From contig CBFIBG010000023.1 in assembly GCA_965660815.1 (NCBI GenBank), positions 1-64,000 of the forward strand: a stretch of DNA of 64,000 nucleotides, in the 5' to 3' direction. This stretch comes from Glaciecola sp965660815. GTDB lineage: Bacteria > Pseudomonadota > Gammaproteobacteria > Enterobacterales > Alteromonadaceae. Made by a program: the position numbers and the translations under genes. A model generated the notes under the pieces. The model worked only from the letters and a program-made list of their open reading frames with translations, had not been told where the DNA came from and made no database searches. Every line of letters begins with the position of its first letter. Position 1 is the first letter of the stretch. Shown one piece after another: positions 52,593 to 61,931 of the stretch.

Positions 52593-53249
52593 ATGCAATA
52601 TAAATATACACATATGTACCGAACAACAATGAAAGGTTTTTGTGTTCTTTTATTTATGACTTTTGGTGGTTTGAAGTATTCTGTAGCTGAAGAGCTAGAG
52701 GCTATTCAGGTCTATTCTCAAGATGAACTCATCGAACTAATAAATCAAAATAAACATCTCGACAGAGTGAAACAAGACCGATGTCAAATTGTCGAGGACA
52801 TTGAAGCAAGAGCGGAAGTCATGCGTCTACCGTCGTTCCAATTTTTGTGGGGAGACATGTTAGCTTGGGGAGTGTGCGTAGAAAAAAGCGCTGCAACCGG
52901 GGTCCACTATATGAAACAGGCGGCTTTACAAGGACTTCCAGCAGCACTTGAGCAGTTAGGTCGATACCATCGAGCAGGTAAATTTGTAAGAAAAGATTTA
53001 GATAAAGCAATTGTATACCTTAGAGAGGCATCCTCTTTAGGCAACAAACGAGCACAATTGCAATTAGCCGATATGTTCATTGAAGGGCACGGCAGCCCGT
53101 ATGATTATGCTGACAGCTATATTTGGTTGTATAATTATGTAGCGGAATCCGACGAACAAAACTCAAAGATTGAGGCATACCTTGCCGAGCTTGAAAGGCG
53201 AATGAGTCCGATGGATATTAGGGAATTACGACGAAACCTAATCAACTGA
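52593..53249 (+). CDS. motX: MotX sodium-driven flagellar motor protein
   Basis: MotX is a periplasmic T-ring protein that anchors the PomAB stator in sodium-driven flagella. The sequence has a signal peptide and SEL1/TPR-like repeats (LPSFQFLWGDMLAWGVCVEKSA, LEQLGRYHRAG, ADMFIEGHG), as in Vibrio MotX. The cysteines in DRCQIVED and WGVCVEK match the family's structural pair. The start is uncertain: ATG 52593 (218 residues, GAGG 11 bases upstream), 52614 and 52629 are all in frame, and the last begins the plainest signal peptide. No other motility gene lies in the window. Confidence 0.85.
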   Translation: MQYKYTHMYRTTMKGFCVLLFMTFGGLKYSVAEELEAIQVYSQDELIELINQNKHLDRVKQDRCQIVEDIEARAEVMRLPSFQFLWGDMLAWGVCVEKSAATGVHYMKQAALQGLPAALEQLGRYHRAGKFVRKDLDKAIVYLREASSLGNKRAQLQLADMFIEGHGSPYDYADSYIWLYNYVAESDEQNSKIEAYLAELERRMSPMDIRELRRNLIN

Positions 53250-53396
53250 ACCGTTTTTCTCAGAAGATACGACACCCTTTATTGTAGAGAGTTTTATACA
53301 AATCGCAAAGCAACATTGCACTATCTTTCATAGGCCATTTCGATAGTTTTTCCTCGAATATATGTTTATTATTATCTTATCTATAATCACATAATA

Positions 53397-54599
53397 ATGA
53401 TCTTAACTATGTCGCAACCTATTTCAATTGGTACTGTTTTCTCATCTACTTCAACCAAAGTTATGCTTCTTGGCGGTGGAGAGCTTGGAAAGGAAGTCGT
53501 TATTGAGCTCAAACGACTGGGGTGTCAAGTTATTGTCCTTGACCGCTACAAAAATTCTCCGGCAATGCAAGTTGCAGACAGCTGCCACGTTATTTCTATG
53601 CTCGATTCCGAGGCATTAGACACCATAATCAGAAGGGAAAATCCCGATTTTATTGTGCCAGAGATAGAGGCTATCGCTACTGAGCAATTAATTATTTTGG
53701 AACAGGAAGGTTTTAACGTAGTACCCAGTGCTAAGGCGGCTAATTTGACGATGAACAGAGAGGGCATTCGCAGGCTGGTAGCTGAAGAATTAAATATTCC
53801 AACTTCAGACTATAAATTTGCATCGACAAAACATGAGTTTGAAAATGCCGTCAAGCAAATAGGTTTTCCTTGTATCGTAAAGCCAATAATGAGCTCTTCG
53901 GGTAAGGGTCAAAGTTTACTGAATAGTCAAAACGATGTTGAAAATGCTTGGAATTACGCTCAAGAGGGCGGTAGAGCAGGTAAAGGAAAAGTGATTGTTG
54001 AAGGTTTTGTCGATTTTGACTACGAAATTACTTTATTGACTGTTCGGCATGCGAATGGAACCAGTTACTGTGAACCTATTGGTCATCGACAGCAAAATGG
54101 CGATTACCGAGAAAGTTGGCAACCTCAAGCTATGTCTTTAGTTGCTCTTAAACAAGCTCAGGATATTGCTGATCAAGTTACGTCAGCACTAGGCGGTAAT
54201 GGTTTATTTGGTGTGGAATTATTCATAAAAGGAGACAGTGTGATTTTCAGTGAGGTCTCGCCACGCCCTCATGATACCGGAATGGTAACGTTAATTTCTC
54301 AAGACTTATCTGAGTTTGCACTGCACGCAAGAGCTTTTCTGGGACTACCTATACCAACTATTGGATTTCGCAAGCCATCAGTTTCAGTTGCGTTGCTCGT
54401 AGAAGGAGACTCCCAACAAATCAAATTCAGTAATTTAGATCAAGTGCTTAGTTTGCCAAACACCGATCTTCGATTATTCGGAAAGCCGGAAGTTTCAGGC
54501 GTGCGCAGAATGGGCGTAGCATTGGCATCAGATGAAAATCTTGAAGTAGCGCTTGAGAAAGGTTTGTTTATGGCGCAGCAGCTTAGTGTTGAATTGTAG
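53397..54599 (+). CDS. purT: Formate-dependent GAR transformylase PurT
   Basis: PurT makes formyl-GAR from GAR, formate and ATP without folate. The 400-residue ATP-grasp enzyme shows MLLGGGELGKEV near the start, SSSGKGQSLL in the ATP loop, EGFVDFDYEITLLTV, GHRQQNGDYRESWQP and SEVSPRPHDTGMVTLISQDLSEF (split over its metal site). It matches the enteric protein closely along its length. ATG 53397 is used; the ATG at 53409 is also possible and neither has a clear ribosome binding site. With purE, purK and purA it is one of four purine genes here. Confidence 0.96.
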   Translation: MILTMSQPISIGTVFSSTSTKVMLLGGGELGKEVVIELKRLGCQVIVLDRYKNSPAMQVADSCHVISMLDSEALDTIIRRENPDFIVPEIEAIATEQLIILEQEGFNVVPSAKAANLTMNREGIRRLVAEELNIPTSDYKFASTKHEFENAVKQIGFPCIVKPIMSSSGKGQSLLNSQNDVENAWNYAQEGGRAGKGKVIVEGFVDFDYEITLLTVRHANGTSYCEPIGHRQQNGDYRESWQPQAMSLVALKQAQDIADQVTSALGGNGLFGVELFIKGDSVIFSEVSPRPHDTGMVTLISQDLSEFALHARAFLGLPIPTIGFRKPSVSVALLVEGDSQQIKFSNLDQVLSLPNTDLRLFGKPEVSGVRRMGVALASDENLEVALEKGLFMAQQLSVEL

Positions 54600-54819
54600 T
54601 TGCACTTTTTTGACCGCTCAATTCTTGCAAAGATCGCTAGGCTGGCAGTCAACTGGGGGTATAGCAGATGCTACAGCTGGTCTAGGCGGTGTTGTTTTAG
54701 CGTCTGTAGTGACGTATACGCGCGACGAAGCTCGGACTGATTAATCCTAGTTTGACTTTTGATGTGCGGTGTTGTCACTATATGATGCTTAATAAGACGC
54801 TTTCATTTATACTATCGAC

Positions 54820-57261
54820 ATGAATAAAAAAACAAATAGCACAAGTAACGAATCCGAGCCGTCTAAACTCAATAACGCTCATGAAAGTTCAGCCCCAACT
54901 TCAAATCTTGGTAAATCAGACCCTTTTTTTAAAAGAGAGCAGTCTAATTACGACAATCCGGTCGCAAGCCGAGAATATTTAATTGAATTATTCAAGAAGC
55001 ACCAAAGGCCACTTGCATTTAAAGAAGTGTGTACTTTAGTCAATGCTGTTGATGAAGACAGTCGTATTGGTATACAGCGCCGACTTAGAGCGATGGAGCG
55101 AGAGCGTCAATTATCGTTTATTAACAAAGATAAAAAGTACGCCTTGCCTTCAGGTGATACGGAAGCGCTTATTCAAGGCCAAGTAATTGGTCACAGAGAT
55201 GGTTATGGTTTTCTTAGAAGAAGTGACGAGGGAAAAGACCTGTTCATACCTCAAAATTTTATGTCCACATTATTGCATGACGACGTTGTTGAGGGCGTAA
55301 CTGGTAAGCAGGATAGAAAAGGCAGACAAGAATTTAGACCGATTAGAATCATAGCGAGCCGCTCAGACCCAATTGTAGGCCGATTTTTTACAGAGCAGGG
55401 TGTAAGTCTAGTTATCCCAGACGACAATCGTATAAGTCATGAAATCATCATCCCCAAAGAACATGCCAATGGCGCTAGACAAGGGCATGTAGTGATCGTT
55501 GAGATCACTCAAAGGCCAGCTAGGCAATCCAATCCTCTTGGAAAAATCATTGAGGTCTTAGGCGATCATATGGCTCCAGGTATGGAAATCGAAACTGCAT
55601 TGCGAAACTTTGACATACCGCATAACTGGCCTCAATCGGTGACAAACTTCGTTCAGAAAATACCTGAAACAGTTACGCAGGATGCTAAACAGAATCGTAA
55701 GGATCTAACTAAGTTGCCACTGGTTACAATTGATGGCGAGGACGCAAGAGATTTCGACGATGCTGTTTATTGTAATCCTTTACCCAACGGTGGATGGAAA
55801 CTATACGTTGCCATAGCCGACGTGAGCAGTTACGTCAAAATTGGAACGGCGCTAGATGTTGAAGCTCAAACAAGGGCAACGTCTGTTTATTTCCCTGAAA
55901 AAGTAATACCCATGTTACCAGAGAAACTCTCAAACGGTTTATGTTCTCTCAATCCTAATGTGGACAGACTGTGTATGGTTTGCGAAATGGAAATAAGCAG
56001 CACAGGAGAGTTGAAGACGTATCAATTTTATGAAGCGGTAATGAACTCTTTCGCGAGGCTTACCTACAATAAAGTTTGGGCAATACTAAACAATGATCCG
56101 TTGCTCAAAGAGCGATATGAAGAGCGAGTCGAAGATTTAGAAAACCTTTACAAGCTTTATAGAACGTTAAAGAAGGCCAGAACCCATCGTGGGGCGATAG
56201 AATTTGAGAGCAAAGAAACAAAGTTTGTGTTCAATGCTCAGCGTAAAATTGATCATATCATACCGATTGAACGAAACGACGCCCACAAAATTATAGAAGA
56301 ATGCATGATTATGGCCAATGTAAGTGCTGCCAAATACATTGAAAATAATAATGCAGAAGCACTCTTTCGAGTGCATGACAAGCCTGATGAAGACCGCTTG
56401 AAAACATTTAGATCGTACCTATCAGAGGTTGGTATAGGCTTTACTGCAAGTAATGACGTAAATCCTAACGATTTTGCAGAAGTGGCCAGTAAGATCACTA
56501 ACCGCATCGACAAAGAGCTTATCCAGACTATGTTACTGCGTTCAATGAAGCAAGCCGTTTATGATGGAGCGAATATCGGTCATTTTGGGTTGTCATTACC
56601 AGCCTATGCACACTTTACTTCTCCTATCAGACGATACCCAGATTTAATCGTACACAGAGTAATCAAGGCAATTCTAAACAAACAAGCAAATCAAAAACTT
56701 TGCAAAGGCGCAAAATTCTACACAGAAGAAGAAATCACACAGCTCGGAGAGCAATGCTCAATGGCAGAAAGGCGCGCAGACGACGCTACTAGAGATGTAG
56801 CAGATTGGTTAAAGTGCGAGTTTATGCAGGACCATGTTGGAGACGTATTCGAAGGTGTTATTGCATCAGTCACCAATTTTGGCCTGTTCGTGCGCATAGT
56901 CGATTATCAAATTGACGGTCTTATACATATCACTGCTTTAGGGAATGACTACTTCCATTACGACGATATCAAACAATGGCTAATAGGAGAAAACAGCGGA
57001 CTTGTGTATCGTCTTGGGGATGTGATTAAAATTAAAGTCGCCGCGGTCAATTTAGATGAACGTAAAATTGATCTGTTACCAGAGGCTATAGTTAATATAA
57101 AAAGTGCGAAAAGACAGTCAAAAAAATCTAATAAGTCGAAAGGTCGCCAGAATCCATCAGGCAGTGGGGATAAAAAAAGAGCGAATAAACAGTCGACAAA
57201 ATCGTCAGTGGGAAAATCGAAAAAAAGTAAAGGCGCTAGGTCTAAACTAAGGCGCAAATAA
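54820..57261 (+). CDS. rnr: Ribonuclease R
   Basis: RNase R is a 3'-5' exoribonuclease that degrades structured RNA and works with tmRNA in quality control. The 813-residue protein has an N-terminal helix-turn-helix domain, two cold-shock domains (GYGFLRRSDEGKDLF), the RNB catalytic core with the acidic motif GEDARDFDDAVYC (about 309-321), an S1 domain (FEGVIASVTNFGLFVRI) and a Lys/Ser-rich tail of about 60 residues. The ATG at 54820 gives the expected length. rlmB follows, the common arrangement. Confidence 0.96.
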   Translation: MNKKTNSTSNESEPSKLNNAHESSAPTSNLGKSDPFFKREQSNYDNPVASREYLIELFKKHQRPLAFKEVCTLVNAVDEDSRIGIQRRLRAMERERQLSFINKDKKYALPSGDTEALIQGQVIGHRDGYGFLRRSDEGKDLFIPQNFMSTLLHDDVVEGVTGKQDRKGRQEFRPIRIIASRSDPIVGRFFTEQGVSLVIPDDNRISHEIIIPKEHANGARQGHVVIVEITQRPARQSNPLGKIIEVLGDHMAPGMEIETALRNFDIPHNWPQSVTNFVQKIPETVTQDAKQNRKDLTKLPLVTIDGEDARDFDDAVYCNPLPNGGWKLYVAIADVSSYVKIGTALDVEAQTRATSVYFPEKVIPMLPEKLSNGLCSLNPNVDRLCMVCEMEISSTGELKTYQFYEAVMNSFARLTYNKVWAILNNDPLLKERYEERVEDLENLYKLYRTLKKARTHRGAIEFESKETKFVFNAQRKIDHIIPIERNDAHKIIEECMIMANVSAAKYIENNNAEALFRVHDKPDEDRLKTFRSYLSEVGIGFTASNDVNPNDFAEVASKITNRIDKELIQTMLLRSMKQAVYDGANIGHFGLSLPAYAHFTSPIRRYPDLIVHRVIKAILNKQANQKLCKGAKFYTEEEITQLGEQCSMAERRADDATRDVADWLKCEFMQDHVGDVFEGVIASVTNFGLFVRIVDYQIDGLIHITALGNDYFHYDDIKQWLIGENSGLVYRLGDVIKIKVAAVNLDERKIDLLPEAIVNIKSAKRQSKKSNKSKGRQNPSGSGDKKRANKQSTKSSVGKSKKSKGARSKLRRK

Positions 57262-57328
57262 TGCAACAATAAATAATGCAAAAAAGCACCTCACGCCCAA
57301 TGACAATTAATACAAGAGAAATAATTTA

Positions 57329-58078
57329 GTGGCTCAATCAGAATTAATTTACGGAATACATCCTATTCATGCTGTTTTGACAAATGAACCTGAGCGTTTG
57401 TTAGAAATTATGGTCGCAAAGGGCCGCAGTGACGACAGAATGAATGAGGTTATCAATGCGGCTCGTAAGCAAAGAGTGGCCGTACAGTTTGTGCATAGAA
57501 AAACACTTGATGACAAGACTCAGGGTCAACAGCATCAAGGGATATTAGCCAAGGTTAAACCCGCAAAAGTATTAAATGAAGATTACTTATCACACTTAGT
57601 GGTTGAAAAAGCGAAATTGAACACCCCTATTGTGCTGTTAGTCCTTGACTCGGTCACTGATCCGCACAATCTTGGTGCTTGTTTCAGAAACGCTGATGCG
57701 GCGGGTGCTGATGCTATTATTGCGCCAAAAGATAAAGCAGTTGGAATAACCCCAGTGGTAAGCAAAGTAGCCGTAGGGGCTGCACAGACAGTTCCCTTGA
57801 TTCAGGTAACCAATTTGGCAAGAACGATTAGATTGTTGCAGAAAGAAGGTGTCTGGGTGGTTGGTGCTGCAGGAGAGGCCGAGCAACTAATTTATGATTG
57901 CGATTTAACCGGTCCTGTTGCGCTTGTTATGGGCGCCGAAGGTAAAGGAATGCGAAGGCTTACTCGCGAATCTTGCGATGAGTTAGTAAAGCTTCCAATG
58001 GCGGGCACAGTTTCTAGTCTGAACGTATCCGTAGCATCTGGTATATGTTTATTTGAGGTGGTTAGGCAAAGGCGCTAA
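57329..58078 (+). CDS. rlmB: 23S rRNA Gm2251 2'-O-methyltransferase RlmB
   Basis: RlmB methylates the ribose of G2251 in the peptidyl-transferase loop of 23S rRNA. The 249-residue SpoU-family enzyme has the L30-like substrate domain (residues 1-75) and the knot region: NLGACFRNADAAG, VMGAEGKGMRRLTRESCD and LPMAGTVSSLNVSVASG. The start is GTG at 57329, with AAGAGA about ten bases upstream. rnr is 67 bases upstream, the usual partner. In many relatives rpsF follows; here the spc ribosomal operon follows instead. Confidence 0.95.
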   Translation: MAQSELIYGIHPIHAVLTNEPERLLEIMVAKGRSDDRMNEVINAARKQRVAVQFVHRKTLDDKTQGQQHQGILAKVKPAKVLNEDYLSHLVVEKAKLNTPIVLLVLDSVTDPHNLGACFRNADAAGADAIIAPKDKAVGITPVVSKVAVGAAQTVPLIQVTNLARTIRLLQKEGVWVVGAAGEAEQLIYDCDLTGPVALVMGAEGKGMRRLTRESCDELVKLPMAGTVSSLNVSVASGICLFEVVRQRR

Positions 58079-58215
58079 CGCTATTTGTTGCTTAAGTTAC
58101 TATTCTTATTTAAGTTATTGCTTTAGTGCTTATTTCTGACACCCAATAGTTATGTTATCAATGTCCTTAATTTATTATTTATTTTCAAAATAACCTACAC
58201 TCTAAGATTGTTTTC

Positions 58216-58234
58216 TGTTATAGTTTCGCGCCCT
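58216..58234 (+). promoter_or_regulatory. Promoter of the spc operon
   Basis: TGTTATAGT at 58216-58224 is an extended -10 element, followed by the GC-rich discriminator TTTCGCGCCC (58225-58234), the type found in stringently controlled ribosomal promoters. It lies about 110 bases before rplN. Its presence fits a spc operon that is transcribed on its own. Confidence 0.5.
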
Positions 58235-58341
58235 TTTTATAGGGGTATGGTCTATTTGTATTGTAAATATTTGTATTTATAAGGCATTTAGCAGCTTAGC
58301 GACTCAATTTGAGTCATAATTTTAAATAGCGGAGCACTAAC

Positions 58342-58710
58342 ATGATCCAAATGCAAACTAACCTGGACGTTGCCGATAACTCGGGCGCTCGCAGGGTTCA
58401 GTGTATTAAGGTTCTTGGTGGCTCGCACCGTCGATATGCACACATAGGCGACATCATTAAAGTTACCGTAAAAGAAGCGATTCCTCGCGGTAAAGTTAAA
58501 AAAGGTGACGTTTTAAATGCAGTGGTGGTGCGTACTAGGAAAGGCGTTCGTAGAGCAGATGGTTCAACTATCCGTTTTGATAACAACGCAGCTGTTTTGC
58601 TTAATGCAAACAAGCAACCTATTGGCACGCGTATTTTTGGCCCGGTCACTCGTGAGCTTCGTGGAGATTCATTCATGAAGATTATCTCATTGGCCCCAGA
58701 AGTACTTTAA
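58342..58710 (+). CDS. rplN: Ribosomal protein uL14
   Basis: The 122-residue L14 of the large subunit begins MIQMQTNLDVADNSGAR and has the family signature KGDVLNAVVVRTRKG. It is the first gene of the spc operon here. In most gammaproteobacteria rpsQ precedes it, but here rlmB does. The next gene, rplX, starts 12 bases after its stop. Confidence 0.98.
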   Translation: MIQMQTNLDVADNSGARRVQCIKVLGGSHRRYAHIGDIIKVTVKEAIPRGKVKKGDVLNAVVVRTRKGVRRADGSTIRFDNNAAVLLNANKQPIGTRIFGPVTRELRGDSFMKIISLAPEVL

Positions 58711-58722
58711 GGAGTCACGATA

Positions 58723-59037
58723 ATGGCTAGAAAAATTCGTCGTGATGATGAAGTAGTCGTATTAGCGGGTAAAGACAAAGGCAAGCAAGGTAAAGTATTG
58801 CGAGTTGTAACGTCTGATGACCGCGTATTCGTAGAAGGCATCAACATAATCAAGAAGCACCAAAAGCCAAACCCTCAAGCGGGTGAGCCTGGCGGTATTA
58901 TTGAAAAAGAAGCCTCTATTCATGTTTCAAATGTAGCGATTGTTAATCCAGAAACTGGAAAAGCAGATCGTGTAGGTTTCCGTTTTGAAGACGAAAAGAA
59001 AGTTCGATTCTTTAAGTCTAACGGCAACTTAGTTTAA
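58723..59037 (+). CDS. rplX: Ribosomal protein uL24
   Basis: The 104-residue L24 starts the folding of 23S rRNA. The KOW motif is clear near the N-terminus (DDEVVVLAGKDKGKQGKVLRV) and NIIKKHQKPN follows. It lies between rplN and rplE in the standard spc order. Confidence 0.98.
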   Translation: MARKIRRDDEVVVLAGKDKGKQGKVLRVVTSDDRVFVEGINIIKKHQKPNPQAGEPGGIIEKEASIHVSNVAIVNPETGKADRVGFRFEDEKKVRFFKSNGNLV

Positions 59038-59054
59038 TTTAATTGGAGAGTACG

Positions 59055-59594
59055 ATGGCGAAACTGCATGATTTCTATAAAGAAACAGTAGTAGCTGATC
59101 TTGCGAAGCAGTTCGGATACAAAAGCGTCATGCAAGTCCCTCGGATAGAAAAAATCACACTAAACATGGGTTTAGGTGAAGCAGTAGCAGACAAAAAGGT
59201 GCTAGAAGCAGCGCAAGCTGATATGGCAGCTATTGCTGGTCAAAAGCCAGTTGTTACTGTTGCAAGAAAATCTGTAGCGGGCTTTAAAATCCGCGAAGGT
59301 TATCCGATAGGCTGTAAAGTAACCCTACGAGGCGAGCGTATGTGGGAATTTCTTGAGCGTTTAATCTCAATTACTATTCCTCGTATCCGTGACTTCCGTG
59401 GTCTAAACCCGAAATCGTTTGACGGTAAAGGCAACTATAGCATGGGTGTGCGTGAGCAAATTATCTTCCCTGAAATCGATTTCGATAAAGTGGATAAAGT
59501 GCGCGGTATGGATATCACTATCACTACCAGTGCTGAAACTAACGAAGAAGCGCATGCCTTGTTAAGTGCATTCCGTTTCCCGTTTAGAAAATAA
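59055..59594 (+). CDS. rplE: Ribosomal protein uL5
   Basis: The 179-residue L5 binds 5S rRNA and contacts the P-site tRNA. I use the ATG at 59055, with GGAG ten bases upstream; a TTG at 59043 would add four residues. The motif LNMGLGEAVADKK and the segment RDFRGLNPKSFDGKGNYSMG are conserved. Confidence 0.98.
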   Translation: MAKLHDFYKETVVADLAKQFGYKSVMQVPRIEKITLNMGLGEAVADKKVLEAAQADMAAIAGQKPVVTVARKSVAGFKIREGYPIGCKVTLRGERMWEFLERLISITIPRIRDFRGLNPKSFDGKGNYSMGVREQIIFPEIDFDKVDKVRGMDITITTSAETNEEAHALLSAFRFPFRK

Positions 59595-59605
59595 GGTGTA
59601 GGGTT

Positions 59606-59911
59606 ATGGCAAAAGAATCAATGAAGGCGCGCGAAGTAAAGCGTGCTAAGCTGGTTAAGAAGTATTCAGCAAAACGTGATGCATTGAAAACAATCATCAG
59701 TGATGTTAATTCTTCTGAAGAAGAGCGCTGGGACGCTGTTCTTAAGCTACAACAACTTCCACGTGATTCCTCACGTTCACGCAAGCAAAATCGCTGTCGT
59801 GTAACGGGTCGTCCACATGGTTACCTACGCAAATTTGGTCTTTCTCGTATTAAGCTTCGTGAAGCTGCAATGCGTGGTGAGGTCCCTGGCTTGAAAAAAG
59901 CCAGCTGGTAA
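59606..59911 (+). CDS. rpsN: Ribosomal protein uS14
   Basis: The 101-residue S14 is the long form without the zinc ribbon, as expected in gammaproteobacteria. The C-terminal CRVTGRPHGYLRKFGLSR is the family signature. It starts 12 bases after rplE. Confidence 0.98.
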   Translation: MAKESMKAREVKRAKLVKKYSAKRDALKTIISDVNSSEEERWDAVLKLQQLPRDSSRSRKQNRCRVTGRPHGYLRKFGLSRIKLREAAMRGEVPGLKKASW

Positions 59912-59923
59912 GGAGTAGCAGAT

Positions 59924-60316
59924 ATGAGCATGCAAGATCCTATCGCGGATATGTTTACCCGAATTCGTAACGCGCAACAAGCTTCAAAAGTTGCGACTAC
60001 TATGCCTTCTTCAAAGCTACGCGTTGCAATCGCAAGCTTGCTGAAAGCAGAAGGTTATGTCGAAGATTTTAACGTTTCAGAGGGCACTAAGCCTGTATTA
60101 GAAGTTACGTTAAAGTATTTCGAGGGTAAAAAAGTAATTGATACAATTGAACGAGTCAGTCGCCCTGGTTTACGAATCTACAAGAAAAAAGATGAGTTAC
60201 CAAAGGTTTTAGGCGGGCTTGGAATTGCTATCGTGTCTACCTCAAAAGGTGTGATGACCGACCGTGCAGCTCGCAAAGCTGGCATGGGTGGTGAGATCAT
60301 CGGTTATGTAGCATAA
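59924..60316 (+). CDS. rpsH: Ribosomal protein uS8
   Basis: The 130-residue S8 binds the central domain of 16S rRNA and, in Escherichia coli, represses translation of the spc operon. The start MSMQDPIADMFTRIRNAQ and the end GGEIIGYVA are standard. It lies 13 bases after rpsN. Confidence 0.98.
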   Translation: MSMQDPIADMFTRIRNAQQASKVATTMPSSKLRVAIASLLKAEGYVEDFNVSEGTKPVLEVTLKYFEGKKVIDTIERVSRPGLRIYKKKDELPKVLGGLGIAIVSTSKGVMTDRAARKAGMGGEIIGYVA

Positions 60317-60329
60317 CGGAGGAATAAAT

Positions 60330-60863
60330 ATGTCACGTATAGCAAAAGCTCCTGTAACGGTCGCATCTGGTGTAGATATTTCTATATCGGGCCAAGAAGT
60401 TACAGTAAAAGGTAATAAAGGTACTTTAACACGCGTATTTAATGATGCTGTTGAAATAAAGCATGAAGACGGTCAGCTTACTACAATGCCCAAAGAGGGC
60501 GTTGCAAACGGTTGGGCGCAGGCAGGTACAGCAAATTCGTTATTAGCGTCTATGGTTAAAGGTGTAACTGAAGGTTTTGAAAAGAAACTTCAATTAAATG
60601 GTGTTGGTTACCGTGCGCAAGCACAAGGTAGCAAGCTTAACTTAACATTAGGCTTTTCACACCCTGTCGCTTACGACATGCCTGACGGTATTTCCGTTCA
60701 AACTCCTACTCAAACTGAAATCGTCGTAACTGGCGTTGATAAGCAGGTAGTGGGTCAGGTTGCAGCTAACATTCGCGCTTATCGTCCACCTGAGCCATAC
60801 AAAGGCAAAGGCGTGCGGTATGCAGATGAAGTTGTTCGTCGTAAAGAAGCTAAGAAAAAGTAG
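60330..60863 (+). CDS. rplF: Ribosomal protein uL6
   Basis: The 177-residue L6 sits near the factor-binding site. It has the two-domain repeat, with NGVGYRAQ and the C-terminal RPPEPYKGKGVRYADE signature. An AGGAATAA site precedes the ATG. Confidence 0.98.
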   Translation: MSRIAKAPVTVASGVDISISGQEVTVKGNKGTLTRVFNDAVEIKHEDGQLTTMPKEGVANGWAQAGTANSLLASMVKGVTEGFEKKLQLNGVGYRAQAQGSKLNLTLGFSHPVAYDMPDGISVQTPTQTEIVVTGVDKQVVGQVAANIRAYRPPEPYKGKGVRYADEVVRRKEAKKK

Positions 60864-60872
60864 GTGGGTGAT

Positions 60873-61226
60873 ATGGATAAGAAAACAGCTCGCTTACGTC
60901 GCGCAACGCGCGCTCGTAAGAAGATCAGTGAACTAGAAGCTACTCGCTTAGTAGTCAACCGTACACCTCGTCACATTTACGCTCAGCTAATCGCTCCTAG
61001 CGGTTCTGAGGTGTTGGCTTCTGCGTCTACCCTTGAAAAGGAGCTTAAAGGCTCATTAAAATCTACGGGTAATGTCGAGGCAGCCGAGGCAGTCGGTAAA
61101 GCGATCGCTCAACGTGCTATCGAAAAAGGCGTTAAAGAAGTTGCTTTCGATAGAAGTGGATTTAAATATCACGGTCGTGTGAAAGCACTGGCTGATGCCG
61201 CTCGAGAAGCGGGCCTTCAGTTCTAG
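60873..61226 (+). CDS. rplR: Ribosomal protein uL18
   Basis: The 117-residue L18 binds 5S rRNA with L5. I use ATG 60873, preceded by AGGTGGG; a GTG at 60864 would add three residues and abut the rplF stop. The end FKYHGRVKALADAAREAGLQF (split at the fold) is characteristic. Confidence 0.98.
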   Translation: MDKKTARLRRATRARKKISELEATRLVVNRTPRHIYAQLIAPSGSEVLASASTLEKELKGSLKSTGNVEAAEAVGKAIAQRAIEKGVKEVAFDRSGFKYHGRVKALADAAREAGLQF

Positions 61227-61235
61227 GAGTTTAAA

Positions 61236-61739
61236 ATGGCTAAAGTAGAAGTACAACAACAAGGTGACTTGTTAGAAAAGCTAATCGCGGTAAACCGTGT
61301 TTCTAAAGTAGTTAAAGGTGGTCGTATCTTTAGTTTCACTGCTTTAACAGTGGTTGGCGATGGCAACGGCCGTGTAGGTTTCGGTTACGGTAAAGCTCGT
61401 GAAGTACCCGCTGCTATTCAAAAGGCAATGGAAAAGGCACGACGCAATTTAGTAACTGTTGACCTAAATGGAAATACGCTTCAACACCCTATCAAAGGGC
61501 GTCACTCGGGCTCAAAAGTATATATGCAGCCAGCATCTGAAGGTACTGGTATCATTGCCGGTGGTGCAATGCGTGCAGTACTTGAAGTAGCTGGTGTCCA
61601 GAACGTTCTTTCTAAGTGTTATGGCTCAACAAACCCAATTAACGTCGTTCGTGCAACAGTTAATGCCTTGGTAGAGATGAATTCTCCAGAGCAAGTTGCA
61701 GCAAAACGTGGATTGCCGGTTGATGAGATAATGGGGTAA
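61236..61739 (+). CDS. rpsE: Ribosomal protein uS5
   Basis: The 167-residue S5 works in decoding accuracy and mRNA unwinding. The double-stranded RNA-binding part GGRIFSFTALTVVGDGNGRVG and the loop GRHSGSKVYMQPASEGTG are conserved. It lies ten bases after rplR. Confidence 0.98.
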   Translation: MAKVEVQQQGDLLEKLIAVNRVSKVVKGGRIFSFTALTVVGDGNGRVGFGYGKAREVPAAIQKAMEKARRNLVTVDLNGNTLQHPIKGRHSGSKVYMQPASEGTGIIAGGAMRAVLEVAGVQNVLSKCYGSTNPINVVRATVNALVEMNSPEQVAAKRGLPVDEIMG

Positions 61740-61745
61740 TTGGAC

Positions 61746-61928
61746 ATGGCTAATACGATTAAAGTAAAGCAAACTAAAAGCTCGATCGGTCGCCTGCCTA
61801 GACACAAAGCAACTTTGGTTGGTTTGGGTCTTCGTAAGATCGGTCATGTTCGTGAACTTGAAGATACCCCTGCCGTGCGCGGTATGGTCAACCGTGTAAA
61901 TTACATGGTTGAGATAGTGGAGGAGTAA
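61746..61928 (+). CDS. rpmD: Ribosomal protein uL30
   Basis: The 60-residue L30 uses the ATG at 61746; a TTG two codons earlier abuts the rpsE stop. The motif RLPRHKATLVGLGLRKIGH is conserved. It is in the standard position between rpsE and rplO. Confidence 0.98.
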   Translation: MANTIKVKQTKSSIGRLPRHKATLVGLGLRKIGHVRELEDTPAVRGMVNRVNYMVEIVEE

Positions 61929-61931
61929 TAA

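Noticed and set aside
54600..54744. Remnant of a VanZ-like gene after purT
   Set aside because: A frame ending GGIADATAGLGG...TRDEARTD is open but short, has no start codon and overlaps the purT tail; the resemblance is too weak.
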